Of a DNA stretch of 55,812 nt, positions 42,427 to 50,135 are shown piece by piece (within the stretch, counting starts at the first letter, position 1; the number at the start of each line of letters is the position of its first letter). A program made the translations under genes and the position numbers. This DNA comes from Nocardioides sp. Root1257. Its GTDB lineage: Bacteria; Actinomycetota; Actinomycetes; Propionibacteriales; Nocardioidaceae. The stretch spans positions 179,955 to 235,766 of the forward strand of contig NZ_LMDV01000002.1 in NCBI RefSeq assembly GCF_001425175.1, written 5' to 3'. Below the pieces are notes generated by a model. It had not been told where the DNA came from and did no database searches. It worked only from the letters and a program-made list of their open reading frames with translations.

Positions 42427-44064
42427 ATGGCACTGATGAACCGCGCCCTAGCCTCGGCTGTGATCGGAGGCGTGGCGGCGTCGCTGCTCGCCGCCTCGCC
42501 CGCCGTGGCCACCGCCGCGCCGAACACACCGACCGCAGCCACGACGCTGACCAAGCCGATGAGCATGGCAGCGGCGAACGGTCGCCTCTTCGTCTCCGAC
42601 GGCAACACCGTCGCCGTCCTCGGGACCGACGGCACGACGCAGAAGAGCCTGACCGGCATGTTCGGTGCGAGAGACGTCCTCGCCTCCACGGACGGGGCCA
42701 AGGTCTACGTCGCCCTGAGTCAGGCAGACGCCATCGCCGTCATCGACACCACCACCCTCAGCGAGGTGGCCCGGTACTCGACCAGCCCCTGCCCGGTACA
42801 CCTGGCCGTGGCCGGCGCTCGACTCTTCTACGGCGCCGGGTGCGCGAACGACTGGAAGGGCAGCATCGGATCCGTCGACGCCGCGACCGGCACCGACCCG
42901 CAGACGGTTGCCACCGACCAGATGTACACGGCTCCCTTCCTCGGTGGTGCCGTCAGCACGTTGGTCGCCGGCGTCCCCGGCATCAGCTCGGGCCCCCTCA
43001 CCACGTTCGCCGTGTCCGGGTCGAGCGCGACCGAGCTCGCCGCGATCAACACCGGCGGATTCCTCGGAGGTGTCTCCGTCAGCCCCGACGGCACCAAGGT
43101 CGCCTCTGCCGCCGGCTCCCCCTACCAGCTGTCCCAGTTCAACGCCACCACCCTGGCCGCGGCCGGCACGTTCACCACGGACCCCTACCCGCGGGACGTC
43201 GAGTACTCCCACGACGGGACCATGCTCGGCGGCGGCATCGACTCCGCCTACGGCACCAACGGCAACGTCGTCGCGTTCAACATCGCCACCGGCACCCAGG
43301 TCCTGAAGGGCATCGCGCACCCCAAGGCCGCCTACAACCGCCCCGACGTCGTGCCCGGCACGTTGACCTGGTCGGCCGACGGCAGCCGCCTGTACACCCT
43401 GCTCGAGGACGCCGGCAACGGAGACGCTCGGTACTACCTGGCCGCCGGCTTCGGCACCATCCCCGCCCCGGCCGCTACCACCACCCGGCTGCGCCTGGCC
43501 CCGCCGACCAAGCCCGGCGCCAAGGTCGGCGCGACGGCGACCGTGCCCGGACACCCGGGCGTCCCCGTGCGGTTCGTCCGCACCGGCCCCGCGGGCACCG
43601 CCACGGTGACCGCGACGACCAACGGTGCGGGGGTCGCCTCGGTCAGGATCGCTGCCCCGTCCGGTGGAACCATCACGGCGTACTACGACGGCGACGACCT
43701 CAACATCGCCTCCTCGGCGAAGGCGACGTTCAAGACGGTCACCAGAGCCGCTGCCAAGGTCTCCGGGCAGTACAAGAAGGTCCACGGGGTGGCGTACTTC
43801 CACAGCAAGGCCGACGTCGCCGTGAAGCTCAGCGTCAGCTCCCCGGTGCCGGGACGCAAGGTCAGCGTGCTGCTGCAGAGCAGGTACGGCCGCGCCTGGA
43901 AGACCGTTCAGACCAAGCGGTTCGCGCTCGACCGTGCCGGTGCCGCCTACGTCGGCTTCTCCCGGGCGACTCAGAGGGTCGGCTACAGGTTCACCGTGAA
44001 GTTCGCGGGCGATGCGTACGGGACGCCTTCGTCGGCGACGACCATGACCGTCGTCATCGGCTAG
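42427..44064 (+). CDS. secreted YVTN-type propeller protein with Ig-like C-terminal domains
   Basis: The 545-aa protein starts at ATG 42427 behind GGGGGA. A signal peptide (about 1-31) is followed by repeated blades: MAAANGRLFVSDGNTVAVLG, VLASTDGAKVYVALSQADAI, VSVSPDGTKVASAAG, VEYSHDGTMLGGGID and LTWSADGSRLYTLLED, about 350 residues in all. The C-terminal 190 residues are beta-sandwich-like: ATTTRLRLAPPTKPGAKVGA with GGTITAYYDGDDLNIASSAK, then KKVHGVAYFHSKADVAVKLS. No enzyme motif is visible. It probably acts as a cell-surface or extracellular binding protein. Direct repeats flank it and GH43. Confidence 0.75.
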   Translation: MALMNRALASAVIGGVAASLLAASPAVATAAPNTPTAATTLTKPMSMAAANGRLFVSDGNTVAVLGTDGTTQKSLTGMFGARDVLASTDGAKVYVALSQADAIAVIDTTTLSEVARYSTSPCPVHLAVAGARLFYGAGCANDWKGSIGSVDAATGTDPQTVATDQMYTAPFLGGAVSTLVAGVPGISSGPLTTFAVSGSSATELAAINTGGFLGGVSVSPDGTKVASAAGSPYQLSQFNATTLAAAGTFTTDPYPRDVEYSHDGTMLGGGIDSAYGTNGNVVAFNIATGTQVLKGIAHPKAAYNRPDVVPGTLTWSADGSRLYTLLEDAGNGDARYYLAAGFGTIPAPAATTTRLRLAPPTKPGAKVGATATVPGHPGVPVRFVRTGPAGTATVTATTNGAGVASVRIAAPSGGTITAYYDGDDLNIASSAKATFKTVTRAAAKVSGQYKKVHGVAYFHSKADVAVKLSVSSPVPGRKVSVLLQSRYGRAWKTVQTKRFALDRAGAAYVGFSRATQRVGYRFTVKFAGDAYGTPSSATTMTVVIG

Positions 44065-44094
44065 CGACACGCAGCAGGCGTACCGCACCCACCC

Positions 44095-44135
44095 GGTGGT
44101 TGAGGAAGGCGCGCTAGCGCCTGCCTCGAAACCCC
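44095..44135 (+). repeat. R1 palindromic repeat, copy c
   Basis: Begins GGTGGTTGAGGAAGGCGC and ends CTCGAAACCCC, with inner stem AGGCGC-GCTA-GCGCCT. It differs from copy d at one of 41 positions. Confidence 0.85.
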
Positions 44136-44234
44136 GCAGCCTGCGGGTCGGTCTGTGGTGGCGGACCGACAGGCTTTCGACGGGGTACAACGGGCGGTGG
44201 GTGACGGTCTGCGCCCGGCTTTCCGGCCGCTATC

Positions 44235-44275
44235 GGTGGTTGAGGAAGGCGCGCTAGCGCCTGTCTCGAAACCCC
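44235..44275 (+). repeat. R1 palindromic repeat, copy d
   Basis: Near-identical to copy c (one C/T change), 140 bp further on. It is followed 21 bp later by R2 copy 2, the same order and spacing class as copy b with R2 copy 1. Confidence 0.85.
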
Positions 44276-44296
44276 GGACGGGTGGCCGTCAACGGA

Positions 44297-44340
44297 TAGC
44301 GGGGAAGATCTGGTGCACGGGGTGGATCAGATCCTCCCCG
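44297..44340 (+). repeat. R2 hairpin repeat, copy 2
   Basis: Matches 41040-41083 at 43 of 44 positions. The change (T to C in the right arm) leaves a G-U pair in one strand's RNA. It is in the same orientation as copy 1. Confidence 0.85.
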
Positions 44341-44345
44341 CTGTC

Positions 44346-44438
44346 GGTGGTCGAGCAGCGAGCGCCAGCGAGCGTCGTCGAGACCCCCGCAACCCACGCA
44401 CCGACCTCGGGTGCAGGGTCTCGACAAGCTCGACCGCC
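44346..44438. repeat. R1-type units e and f in inverted arrangement
   Basis: Unit e (44346-44387) begins GGTGGTCGAGCAGCGAGC and ends GTCGAGACCCC. Unit f (44416-44438), GGGTCTCGACAAGCTCGACC then GCC, is the reverse complement of the same family's ends. Together they could fold as a longer hairpin. Confidence 0.65.
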
Positions 44439-44533
44439 AGAGCCCGAAGATAGATGATAGAAGTTCCCAGACCCCTGTGAATATGGGGGTTCTGAGCCTC
44501 TCAGTGTCGGTGGCACCTGGGAGAATTCTTCTC

Positions 44534-45748
44534 ATGACAGCCCAGACCACACCCCGACACCAGGTCACGGTGGCGACCGCGCGGATGCGCGACCTCGTCA
44601 CCGACCTGGCCTCCGCGTCGGTGTGGTCGATGGACCCCGTCGATACCGCGACCACCCTGGTCGAGCTCACCAGGCTCGAGGCCCAGGTGGCCGAGCTGAA
44701 GGCCCGGGTCGCGATGCACGCCGACGAGGTCCAGGTCGGTGATACCGCCGGTGCGACCAGTACGGCGAACTGGCTCGCGCACGCCACGAACCAGACCCGC
44801 CCGGCCGCACACCGCACCGTCCGGTTCGGCTACCAGCTCGACACCCACACGGTCGTCAAGGACGCGTTGGCTGCCGGTGACCTGCTCGCCGACCAGGCCC
44901 ACGTGATCATCGACGCCGTCACCAAGCTCCCCGCCGACCTCGACCCCGACGACGTGACCCGAGCCGAACGGCACCTGGTCGCCGAGGCGGCGCATCACGA
45001 CGCCCGAGCACTCAAACGGCTCGGTGACCGGCTCCTCGAGGTCATCGACCCCGCCGCGGCCGACGCCCACGAAGCCAAGACGCTGGAACGCGAAGAGGCC
45101 AAGGCGGCCCAGGCGTGCCGGCTGACCCTGATCGACGACGGTCACGGGAAGGTCCACGGACGGTTCACCCTCCCGACCCTGGCCGGCGCCCGGCTCAAGA
45201 AGATGCTCCTCGCGCTCGCCGCTCCCAAGCACGTCGCAGCCACCGCAGGCGCCGGCATCGAACGACGCCCCGGCCCCGAACGGATGGGCCGCGCACTCGC
45301 CGAGCTCATCGACCGGATCCCCGCAGACGCGCTGCCCCAAGTCGGCGGCACCAACGCCACCATCGTCGTCACCCTCTCCTACGAGTCCCTCATCGGGCAG
45401 ATCGAGCAGGCCGGGATCCTCGACACCGGCGAACACATCTCACCCGGAGCCGCCCGCAGGCTCGCGTGCACCGCCCGGATCATCCCCGCCGTCCTCGGCG
45501 GCACCTCCGAGATCCTCGACCTCGGCCGCACCCGCCGGTTCCACTCAAAGGCCCAACGGATCGCCCTCGCCCACCGCGACGGTGGCTGCACCGCCGACGG
45601 GTGTGACTGGCCACCCGGCCTCTGCCACGCCCACCACGACCCACCCTGGTCACAAGGCGGCACGACCGACCTCGACCACGCCCGACTCCTCTGCCCCCGA
45701 CACCACGCCCTCGCCCACCGCGACACCGAGTACCACCGGCGGCCCTAG
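44534..45748 (+). CDS. DUF222 domain HNH endonuclease (13E12 repeat family)
   Basis: The 404-aa protein has an N-terminal DUF222 domain (about 30-290: ELTRLEAQVAELKARVAMHADE, GATSTANWLAHATNQTRPAAHR, and later RADPHGKVHGRFTLPTLAGA-like sequence, here DDGHGKVHGRFTLPTLAG). The C-terminal HNH nuclease runs from CTADGCDWPPGLCHAHH to DHARLLCPRHHALAHR with paired Cys/His metal ligands. Members are abundant in actinobacteria and were first seen in mycobacterial REP13E12 elements. Substrate and role are unknown. The ATG at 44534 has GAGAAT ending 7 nt upstream and a more distant GGGAG. It sits directly downstream of the repeat array. Confidence 0.9.
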   Translation: MTAQTTPRHQVTVATARMRDLVTDLASASVWSMDPVDTATTLVELTRLEAQVAELKARVAMHADEVQVGDTAGATSTANWLAHATNQTRPAAHRTVRFGYQLDTHTVVKDALAAGDLLADQAHVIIDAVTKLPADLDPDDVTRAERHLVAEAAHHDARALKRLGDRLLEVIDPAAADAHEAKTLEREEAKAAQACRLTLIDDGHGKVHGRFTLPTLAGARLKKMLLALAAPKHVAATAGAGIERRPGPERMGRALAELIDRIPADALPQVGGTNATIVVTLSYESLIGQIEQAGILDTGEHISPGAARRLACTARIIPAVLGGTSEILDLGRTRRFHSKAQRIALAHRDGGCTADGCDWPPGLCHAHHDPPWSQGGTTDLDHARLLCPRHHALAHRDTEYHRRP

Positions 45749-45782
45749 GCTGTCCCGGATCCGACGATCTCGAGGTGGCGGA

Positions 45783-46085
45783 ATGGCAGGACCGATGAGC
45801 CCGTCGACGCGGCCGACGGACAGGGTCACGACCGTCGCGGTTGCGGCAGTGTCGTGCGTTGGGGGCATCGTCGTGCTCTGGTGGCTGTTGCCCGTCCTCG
45901 GAGCAGACGGCGTCGCCTCGTGGACGCTCAGCATGCTCGGGATCGCGATCGGGTTCAGCCTCGCGATCGGCGACCGCACCCGACCCGCGGGCGTGGGACT
46001 CGTGATCGGGTTCGGGCTCCTGGCGCTGGGCGAGGTGGTCGTCTTCCTCGCGTTCCTCACCTGGCTCGGCGCCCACACTGCCTGA
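45783..46085 (+). CDS. small three-span membrane protein
   Basis: The 100-aa protein has a short polar N terminus (SPSTRPTDR), then hydrophobic segments at about residues 17-40, 46-61 and 70-95. It is likely an integral membrane protein of unknown function. ATG 45783 is chosen after a GAGGTGGCGG stretch; the longer frame overlaps the HNH gene in another reading frame. It follows that gene by 34 bp. Confidence 0.65.
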   Translation: MAGPMSPSTRPTDRVTTVAVAAVSCVGGIVVLWWLLPVLGADGVASWTLSMLGIAIGFSLAIGDRTRPAGVGLVIGFGLLALGEVVVFLAFLTWLGAHTA

Positions 46086-46098
46086 TCGCCACGACCCG

Positions 46099-46647
46099 CT
46101 ACCGCACCCAGCGGTAGATCTGCCCGTCTCGGACCTCGACCGACACCGGCGGCTTCGGCGTCGGGTGGCTGCGCAGGTGCTCGAGCAGGTTCGCGCGACC
46201 GCGGAGGGACAGGGCGCCGTCGGTGAAGTGCAGGTAGGGGTGCAGCAGCAACCGGGCCTCGTCCCACTCCCCCGCATCGATCGCGGCCCAGGCGGCAGCG
46301 GCGGGCGGGGCGAGGTCGGGCAGGTCGTGGAGCATCTTCGGGGTGCACATCCGCCAGGCGTCGGTCACGAGCTCGCGCATCTCCACCGGATCGAGGCGGT
46401 CGAGGTGGGCGCAGACCCACTGGTAGCGGAGGTCGCGCGCGGGCGGCAGGAAGAAGGTCTCCGGATCGGACTCGATCAGGCCGTCGCGCGCGTCCTTCGG
46501 GTAGCCGAAGCCCATCGCGGTCTCGTCCTTCGAGAACGCGGTGTAGACGATCTGACGAACCTTCAGCTTGAAGCGGCCGCCGATGTGCGCCTCGTAGGTC
46601 CGCGGCAGGGCGAGTCCGACGTCGCGTACGTCGTCGGCGCTCACCAT
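46099..46647 (-). CDS. MmcQ/YjbR-family protein with NTF2-like C-terminal tail
   Basis: The 182-aa protein has an N-terminal MmcQ/YjbR domain (about 1-118): ALPRTYEAHIGGRFKLKVRQ, then AFSKDETAMGFGYP, and WVCAHLDRLDPVEMRELVTD, AWRMCTPKML. This fold (double wing) is often annotated as DNA-binding. The last ~60 residues (EWDEARLLLHPYLHFTDGAL, SLRGRANLLEHLRSHP, SVEVRDGQIYRWVR) look like half of an NTF2/SnoaL-type domain, a fusion I do not recall as standard. The ATG shares one base with the MarR stop (TGATG), so it is co-translated with that gene. A decayed copy of the tail lies at 42195-42231. Confidence 0.75.
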   Translation of the reverse strand: MVSADDVRDVGLALPRTYEAHIGGRFKLKVRQIVYTAFSKDETAMGFGYPKDARDGLIESDPETFFLPPARDLRYQWVCAHLDRLDPVEMRELVTDAWRMCTPKMLHDLPDLAPPAAAAWAAIDAGEWDEARLLLHPYLHFTDGALSLRGRANLLEHLRSHPTPKPPVSVEVRDGQIYRWVR

Positions 46648-47135
46648 CAGTAGTCCCCGGCCGCCTTGCGGACCGGCGCCAGCACCGAGGAGATGATGGC
46701 GAGGTCGGCCTCGGAGAGGGCACTCAGCGCGAAGTCGGCGTCGACCAGGTCGCGCGTCGCGACCTCGACGAGCTCACGACCGGCCGGCGTGATCTCAGCC
46801 AGGACGGCGCGGCCGTCGTCGGGGTGCGCCTTGCGCTCGACCAGCCCGGCGGACTCGAGCCGCCGCACGATCGAGGTGACGGAGGTGGGGTGCACCTGGA
46901 GCCGCTCCCCCATCTTCCCGAGCGGGAGGGCGCCTCGCGAGGAGAAGGTCAGCAGCACCAGCGCCTCGTAGCGGGCGAAGGTCAGCCCGTGCGGCTTGAG
47001 GATCGCGTCGAGCCGGCCGATCACCAGCTGCTGGACCCGCATCAGCGACGTGACCGCGTGCATCGCCGGCACCCCCTCCCACCTCAGGCCCCACTGTCGC
47101 GCGGCTTCGTCGATGGGGTCGAACGGAAGGGTCAC
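46647..47135 (-). CDS. MarR-family transcriptional regulator
   Basis: The 162-aa protein has the MarR winged helix: TSLMRVQQLVIGRLDAILKP, HGLTFARYEALVLLTFSSRG, LPLGKMGERLQVHPTSVTSI, VRRLESAGLVERKAHPDDGR with the basic wing, and AVLAEITPAGRELVEVA. It would bind an operator as a dimer and release it upon ligand binding. I chose GTG 47135 (VTLPFDPIDEAARQWG). It overlaps the MmcQ-type gene by one base and follows the PH-domain gene by 11 bp. Confidence 0.9.
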   Translation of the reverse strand: MTLPFDPIDEAARQWGLRWEGVPAMHAVTSLMRVQQLVIGRLDAILKPHGLTFARYEALVLLTFSSRGALPLGKMGERLQVHPTSVTSIVRRLESAGLVERKAHPDDGRAVLAEITPAGRELVEVATRDLVDADFALSALSEADLAIISSVLAPVRKAAGDY

Positions 47136-47146
47136 GGCAGGAGACC

Positions 47147-47665
47147 TTAGTTGACGCGACCCCCACGCAGCCCCGAGCGCTGCACGACCCGCTGGATCGC
47201 GAGGTCGCGCTCGTAGGGGCGGGCGACGTAGCGGACGTCGCGGATGCCCTGCTCCTGGGCGGCGGACTCGAAGCAGAAGTGGCCGAAGCCCAGCACCCGA
47301 CCGTGCAGCGGGCGACGGACCGTGATGTCCAGGATCCTGGTCAGCGGCATCGTGGCGAGGCTCTGGCTGAGGACGCCGTGCACCCGGAAGACCCGCATGT
47401 TGGTGATCACGAACCGGTCCCGGTGCTCGCGGACGGTCAGCCACGCGGCGTGCGCCAACGCCGCGAAGGCCAGGAGCAGGGGGAGCCAGGCGACATCGAC
47501 CGGCGAGGCCGCGGTGATCACCAGCAGCGCCAGGGCCAGCACCGCCTCGAGGGCCGGACGCACGTACGCGCACCAGTGGTGCCGGACCTCGTCGACGATC
47601 ACCTCACCCTCCTCGCGCAACAGGTGCTTGCCGATGCGCGGGTCGGTCCAGGCGGCGAGACCCAT
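47147..47665 (-). CDS. PH domain-containing membrane protein (bPH2/YdbS-like)
   Basis: The 172-aa protein has two hydrophobic helices at about residues 35-52 and 58-75 (PALEAVLALALLVITAASPV and VAWLPLLLAFAALAHAAWLT). A bacterial PH-like domain follows: DRFVITNMRVFRVHGVLSQS, LATMPLTRILDITVRRPLHG, RVLGFGHFCFESAAQEQG. Such proteins are anchored in the membrane with the domain in the cytoplasm; the ligand is unknown. It follows a 55-aa gene by 6 bp and precedes marR. Confidence 0.85.
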   Translation of the reverse strand: MGLAAWTDPRIGKHLLREEGEVIVDEVRHHWCAYVRPALEAVLALALLVITAASPVDVAWLPLLLAFAALAHAAWLTVREHRDRFVITNMRVFRVHGVLSQSLATMPLTRILDITVRRPLHGRVLGFGHFCFESAAQEQGIRDVRYVARPYERDLAIQRVVQRSGLRGGRVN

Positions 47666-47671
47666 GTCCGG

Positions 47672-47839
47672 CTACTGCCCGAGCTCGCCGACGAACCGGA
47701 TCACGGCCTCGAAGAAGTCGGCCGTCAAGGTGATGGTCTGCGCCCCGGCGGACTGGGAGGTCTCGGCAAGGCTGTGCGGGTTCGTGAACATCCAGAAGCC
47801 GAGGAACACGGCGAGCAGGACGAGGACGACCTTCTTCAT
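47672..47839 (-). CDS. small membrane-anchored or secreted protein (55 aa)
   Basis: The 55-aa frame starts at ATG 47839 with GGAG about 8 nt upstream. A basic start (MKK) leads into a hydrophobic helix (VVLVLLAVFLGFWMF, about 4-18), then a polar part SLAETSQSAGAQTITLTADF and an amphipathic end FFEAVIRFVGELGQ. It lies 6 bp upstream of the PH-domain gene and appears to be the first gene of the four-gene unit with PH, marR and mmcQ-type genes. Function unknown. Confidence 0.65.
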   Translation of the reverse strand: MKKVVLVLLAVFLGFWMFTNPHSLAETSQSAGAQTITLTADFFEAVIRFVGELGQ

Positions 47840-47947
47840 GGGGGAAGCTCCATCTGCAGTGACACCCCGCCCGAGCGGCGGAGTCAGGGCATGGATCAGC
47901 GACGTGTCTACCGAGACCGGCGACGCGATGCACGCCGCCACGCCGGT

Positions 47948-48748
47948 CTAGACCAGATCGTCGGTCGCGTCCCACAGCCGGGCCGCTGCATCGGCGTCGC
48001 GCCCGTCGACCGACGGGTCAGCGACGGCGCAGCGCCGGTGGTAGCCGCCCGGCACCGCGTCGGGCGACGTCGCGCAGAAGACCGTCGTGCGCGCCCCCTC
48101 CTCCGGCGACGCCAGCGAGCGCCGCTCCAACGGCGCGGCCAGCCGCCGCAGGCGCGCCAGGACCGGCGCCGTCTCGAGGCCGCGGTCGGCGATGCGCGTG
48201 TAGACCGAGCCCGGGTGCAGGGAGTAGCCGTGCACCCCCTGCGCGCCGTACCGCCGCTCGATCTCGGCCGCCTCGTGGACCAGCGCGAGCTTGGAGGTGC
48301 CGTACGCCGCCCAGGAGTCGTAGGGCGTCACCGGCCCGAACAGCCACTCGTTGCGCCCGCGCTCGTGCAGCTTGGACACGACGTTGACCACGCGGCCGTC
48401 ACCCGAGGCCAGGAGGTTCGGCAGGAGCAGCCGCGTCAGCTGCGCCGTGCCGAGGTAGTTCGTGCGCCAGTGGATCTCGTGCCCGTCGACCAGCTGCGGC
48501 TCCGTCCACCTCGAGCGCAGGTCGAGATGGATGCCCGCGTTGTTGACCAGCACGTCCAGCCGCTCGGGGACCCAGGCGGCCAGGGTGGCCACGGACTCCC
48601 GCGAGGTCAGGTCGAGCGGGTGCGTGTCGTCGGTGACCGGGCACGAGCGCGTCGTCGTCAGGACGCGGAACCCCTGCGCCCGCAGGGCATCCGCCGTCGC
48701 TGCCCCGAGGCTGCGCTCACCCGCACCGGTGACCAGGGCGACGCTCAT
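47948..48748 (-). CDS. short-chain dehydrogenase/reductase (SDR) family oxidoreductase
   Basis: The 266-aa protein is a Rossmann-fold oxidoreductase. The cofactor motif is VTGAGERSLGAATADALRAQ, a slightly altered TGxxxGxG. The NNAG motif is in LDVLVNNAGIHLD. The catalytic region is GRVVNVVSK followed by YGTSKLALV (YxxxK). Substrate and NAD/NADP preference are unclear. Its ATG overlaps the VOC gene stop by 4 bp (ATGA), so both are co-translated. Confidence 0.88.
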   Translation of the reverse strand: MSVALVTGAGERSLGAATADALRAQGFRVLTTTRSCPVTDDTHPLDLTSRESVATLAAWVPERLDVLVNNAGIHLDLRSRWTEPQLVDGHEIHWRTNYLGTAQLTRLLLPNLLASGDGRVVNVVSKLHERGRNEWLFGPVTPYDSWAAYGTSKLALVHEAAEIERRYGAQGVHGYSLHPGSVYTRIADRGLETAPVLARLRRLAAPLERRSLASPEEGARTTVFCATSPDAVPGGYHRRCAVADPSVDGRDADAAARLWDATDDLV

Positions 48749-49230
48749 CCGCGAATCGCCTCGTAGAACTCGCGCATCTGCGGTCCGATGCGGGCCAGCT
48801 CGACGTACGGCGCTCCCCCGGCCGACCCGTCGACGTAGGCGAACTCGATCTCGCCGTCCATCATCGAGCCGCGCATCAGCACCGGCACCCCGGCCGCAGC
48901 AGCCGCGTCGCAGGCAGCGTCGACGTCGTCGACCTCGAAGCAGACGTGGTGGAGTCCCGCGCCGTGGGCGTCGAGGAACTCGCGGTGGACCGACGGGCCG
49001 GAGACGGGCTGGATGAGCTCGAGCTGCAGGTCGCCGGCGTACCCCAGCGAGACGTGCAGCGTGCAGTCCACCGGCTCCCCGCGCAGGGTGGTCGTGTCCG
49101 GACCGAACCGCACGTCGGGGATCCGGGTCCACGCGGCGACGCCGAACTGGTCCGACAGCAGCCGCTCGGTCGCCCCGATGTCGTCGGTGACCCAGCAGAT
49201 CTGGACGACCGGTCCACTCGCGATGCTCAC
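48745..49230 (-). CDS. VOC family protein (glyoxalase/epimerase-like)
   Basis: The 161-aa protein has the paired beta-alpha-beta-beta-beta units of the vicinal oxygen chelate superfamily. The first is QICWVTDDIGATERLLSDQF. The second starts GLHHVCFEVDDVDAACDAA and ends AGGAPYVELARIG. His and Glu metal ligands are visible in the second unit; the first unit has Gln in VQICWV at the position often held by His. It resembles methylmalonyl-CoA epimerase or glyoxalase-type proteins but is distinct from the epimerase at 53788. The gene overlaps the SDR gene. Confidence 0.8.
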   Translation of the reverse strand: MSIASGPVVQICWVTDDIGATERLLSDQFGVAAWTRIPDVRFGPDTTTLRGEPVDCTLHVSLGYAGDLQLELIQPVSGPSVHREFLDAHGAGLHHVCFEVDDVDAACDAAAAAGVPVLMRGSMMDGEIEFAYVDGSAGGAPYVELARIGPQMREFYEAIRG

Positions 49231-49243
49231 GCGCGCAGCGTAG

Positions 49244-50044
49244 TCACCGCGACGGCCAGCAGACCTCGGTCACGTGGTCGAGCAGGTCCTCGGGGTCGCC
49301 GTTCGGCAGGTAGCGCTCGACGACCGGTCCCTCCGCCGACAGCGCCTGCTCGGTCACGGCGCGGCCGACGGCGGAGTACGCCGCATCGAGGTCCACCATC
49401 GGCCCGTCGTACGTCGCGACCGCGTAGCGGACGGCCGGTCGCTCGACGACCTCGACCCGGCCGGGCAGCGCCGGCACCGATGCCACCGGCACGAACGCGA
49501 CGACCTCGCCGGCGCCGTCGGTGAAGAACTCGGTCGGGAACACCGCCCCGTCGGGTCCGGTGCGCTCGACGCCCGAGACCGCCAGCAGCCGGTGCAGCTC
49601 GGTGAACGCCTCGATCCACCAGGACACGACCGTCTCGCCCGAGACGTCGCCCCGGATCGCCAGCGTCGTCGTGGCCGGCTCGTCGCGGTGCGTGACCTCG
49701 ATCCGCTCGTCCTCGGTCAGCATCCGCCGCAACGAGTCGACGGTGTCCTGGGTCTGCTGCAGCTGGCGACTCATCCGCTCCAGGTGCTCCACGATCACCC
49801 GGTTGCGCGACTCCTCGTCCGGGGCCGCGAGCGCCGTCCGCACGTCGTCCACGGGCAGGTCGAGCTCACGCAGCCGGCGGATCAGCCGCGCCTGCGCGAC
49901 CTGCTCGGGCCGGTAGGACCGGTAGCCCGTGTGGGGATCGATCCGCGCCGGCTCCAGCAGCCCGACGTCGTGGTAGTGCCGCAGCGCCTTCACGGTCAGG
50001 AACGTCATCCGCGAGAAGTCGCCGATGCTCAGCAGGTCAGCCAT
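49244..50044 (-). CDS. MerR-family regulator with GyrI-like effector domain
   Basis: The 266-aa protein has an N-terminal MerR winged helix (LLSIGDFSRMTFLTVKALRH, YHDVGLLEPARIDPHTGYRS, YRPEQVAQARLIRRLRELDL), a dimer helix (about 80-110) and a C-terminal GyrI-like ligand domain (about 120-266, GRVEVVERPAVRYAVATYDG). Such TipA/BmrR-type regulators bind hydrophobic drugs and activate exporters. The ATG at 50044 is preferred because a promoter places transcription start near it; GTG 50053 would add three residues. It is divergent from an MFS exporter, with operator-like palindromes between them. Confidence 0.9.
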   Translation of the reverse strand: MADLLSIGDFSRMTFLTVKALRHYHDVGLLEPARIDPHTGYRSYRPEQVAQARLIRRLRELDLPVDDVRTALAAPDEESRNRVIVEHLERMSRQLQQTQDTVDSLRRMLTEDERIEVTHRDEPATTTLAIRGDVSGETVVSWWIEAFTELHRLLAVSGVERTGPDGAVFPTEFFTDGAGEVVAFVPVASVPALPGRVEVVERPAVRYAVATYDGPMVDLDAAYSAVGRAVTEQALSAEGPVVERYLPNGDPEDLLDHVTEVCWPSR

Positions 50045-50051
50045 GGCCGTC

Positions 50052-50082
50052 ACTCTGCACCCTCCCCCTGCAGGAGGGTCCA
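50052..50082 (-). promoter_or_regulatory. candidate MerR-type autoregulatory promoter
   Basis: On the minus strand TGGACC (50082-50077), a 19-bp spacer and CAGAGT (50057-50052) form the stretched spacing of MerR-dependent promoters. The spacer carries an inverted repeat (ACCCTCC and GGAGGGT, seen as 50059-50079 on the plus strand). CAGAGT ends 7 nt before the ATG at 50044. Confidence 0.55.
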
Positions 50083-50098
50083 GCCGATTTCTGGGGGA

Positions 50099-50129
50099 TT
50101 GACTCTCCCGCTACGGGAGGCCGGAGAAC
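50099..50129 (+). promoter_or_regulatory. candidate MerR-dependent promoter of the MFS gene
   Basis: TTGACT (50099-50104), a 19-bp spacer and GAGAAC (50124-50129) fit MerR-type promoters. The spacer contains the palindrome CTCCCGCTACGGGAG (50105-50119). The -10 match is weak, as usual for MerR targets. It ends 6 nt before the ATG at 50136. Confidence 0.65.
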
Positions 50130-50135
50130 GTGGTC

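Larger units (their letters stand above)
44065..44533. other. 469-bp non-coding region made largely of palindromic repeats
   Basis: The interval holds four R1-type units (44095, 44235, 44346 and an inverted half at 44416) and one R2 unit (44297). No gene of more than a few dozen codons is credible. An AT-rich spot at 44449-44490 precedes the DUF222-HNH gene and may hold its promoter. Confidence 0.75.

Noticed and set aside
40982..44438. Repeats as a CRISPR array or insertion-sequence ends
   Set aside because: Unit order and spacing are irregular, there are no unique spacers of constant length, no cas genes and no transposase.
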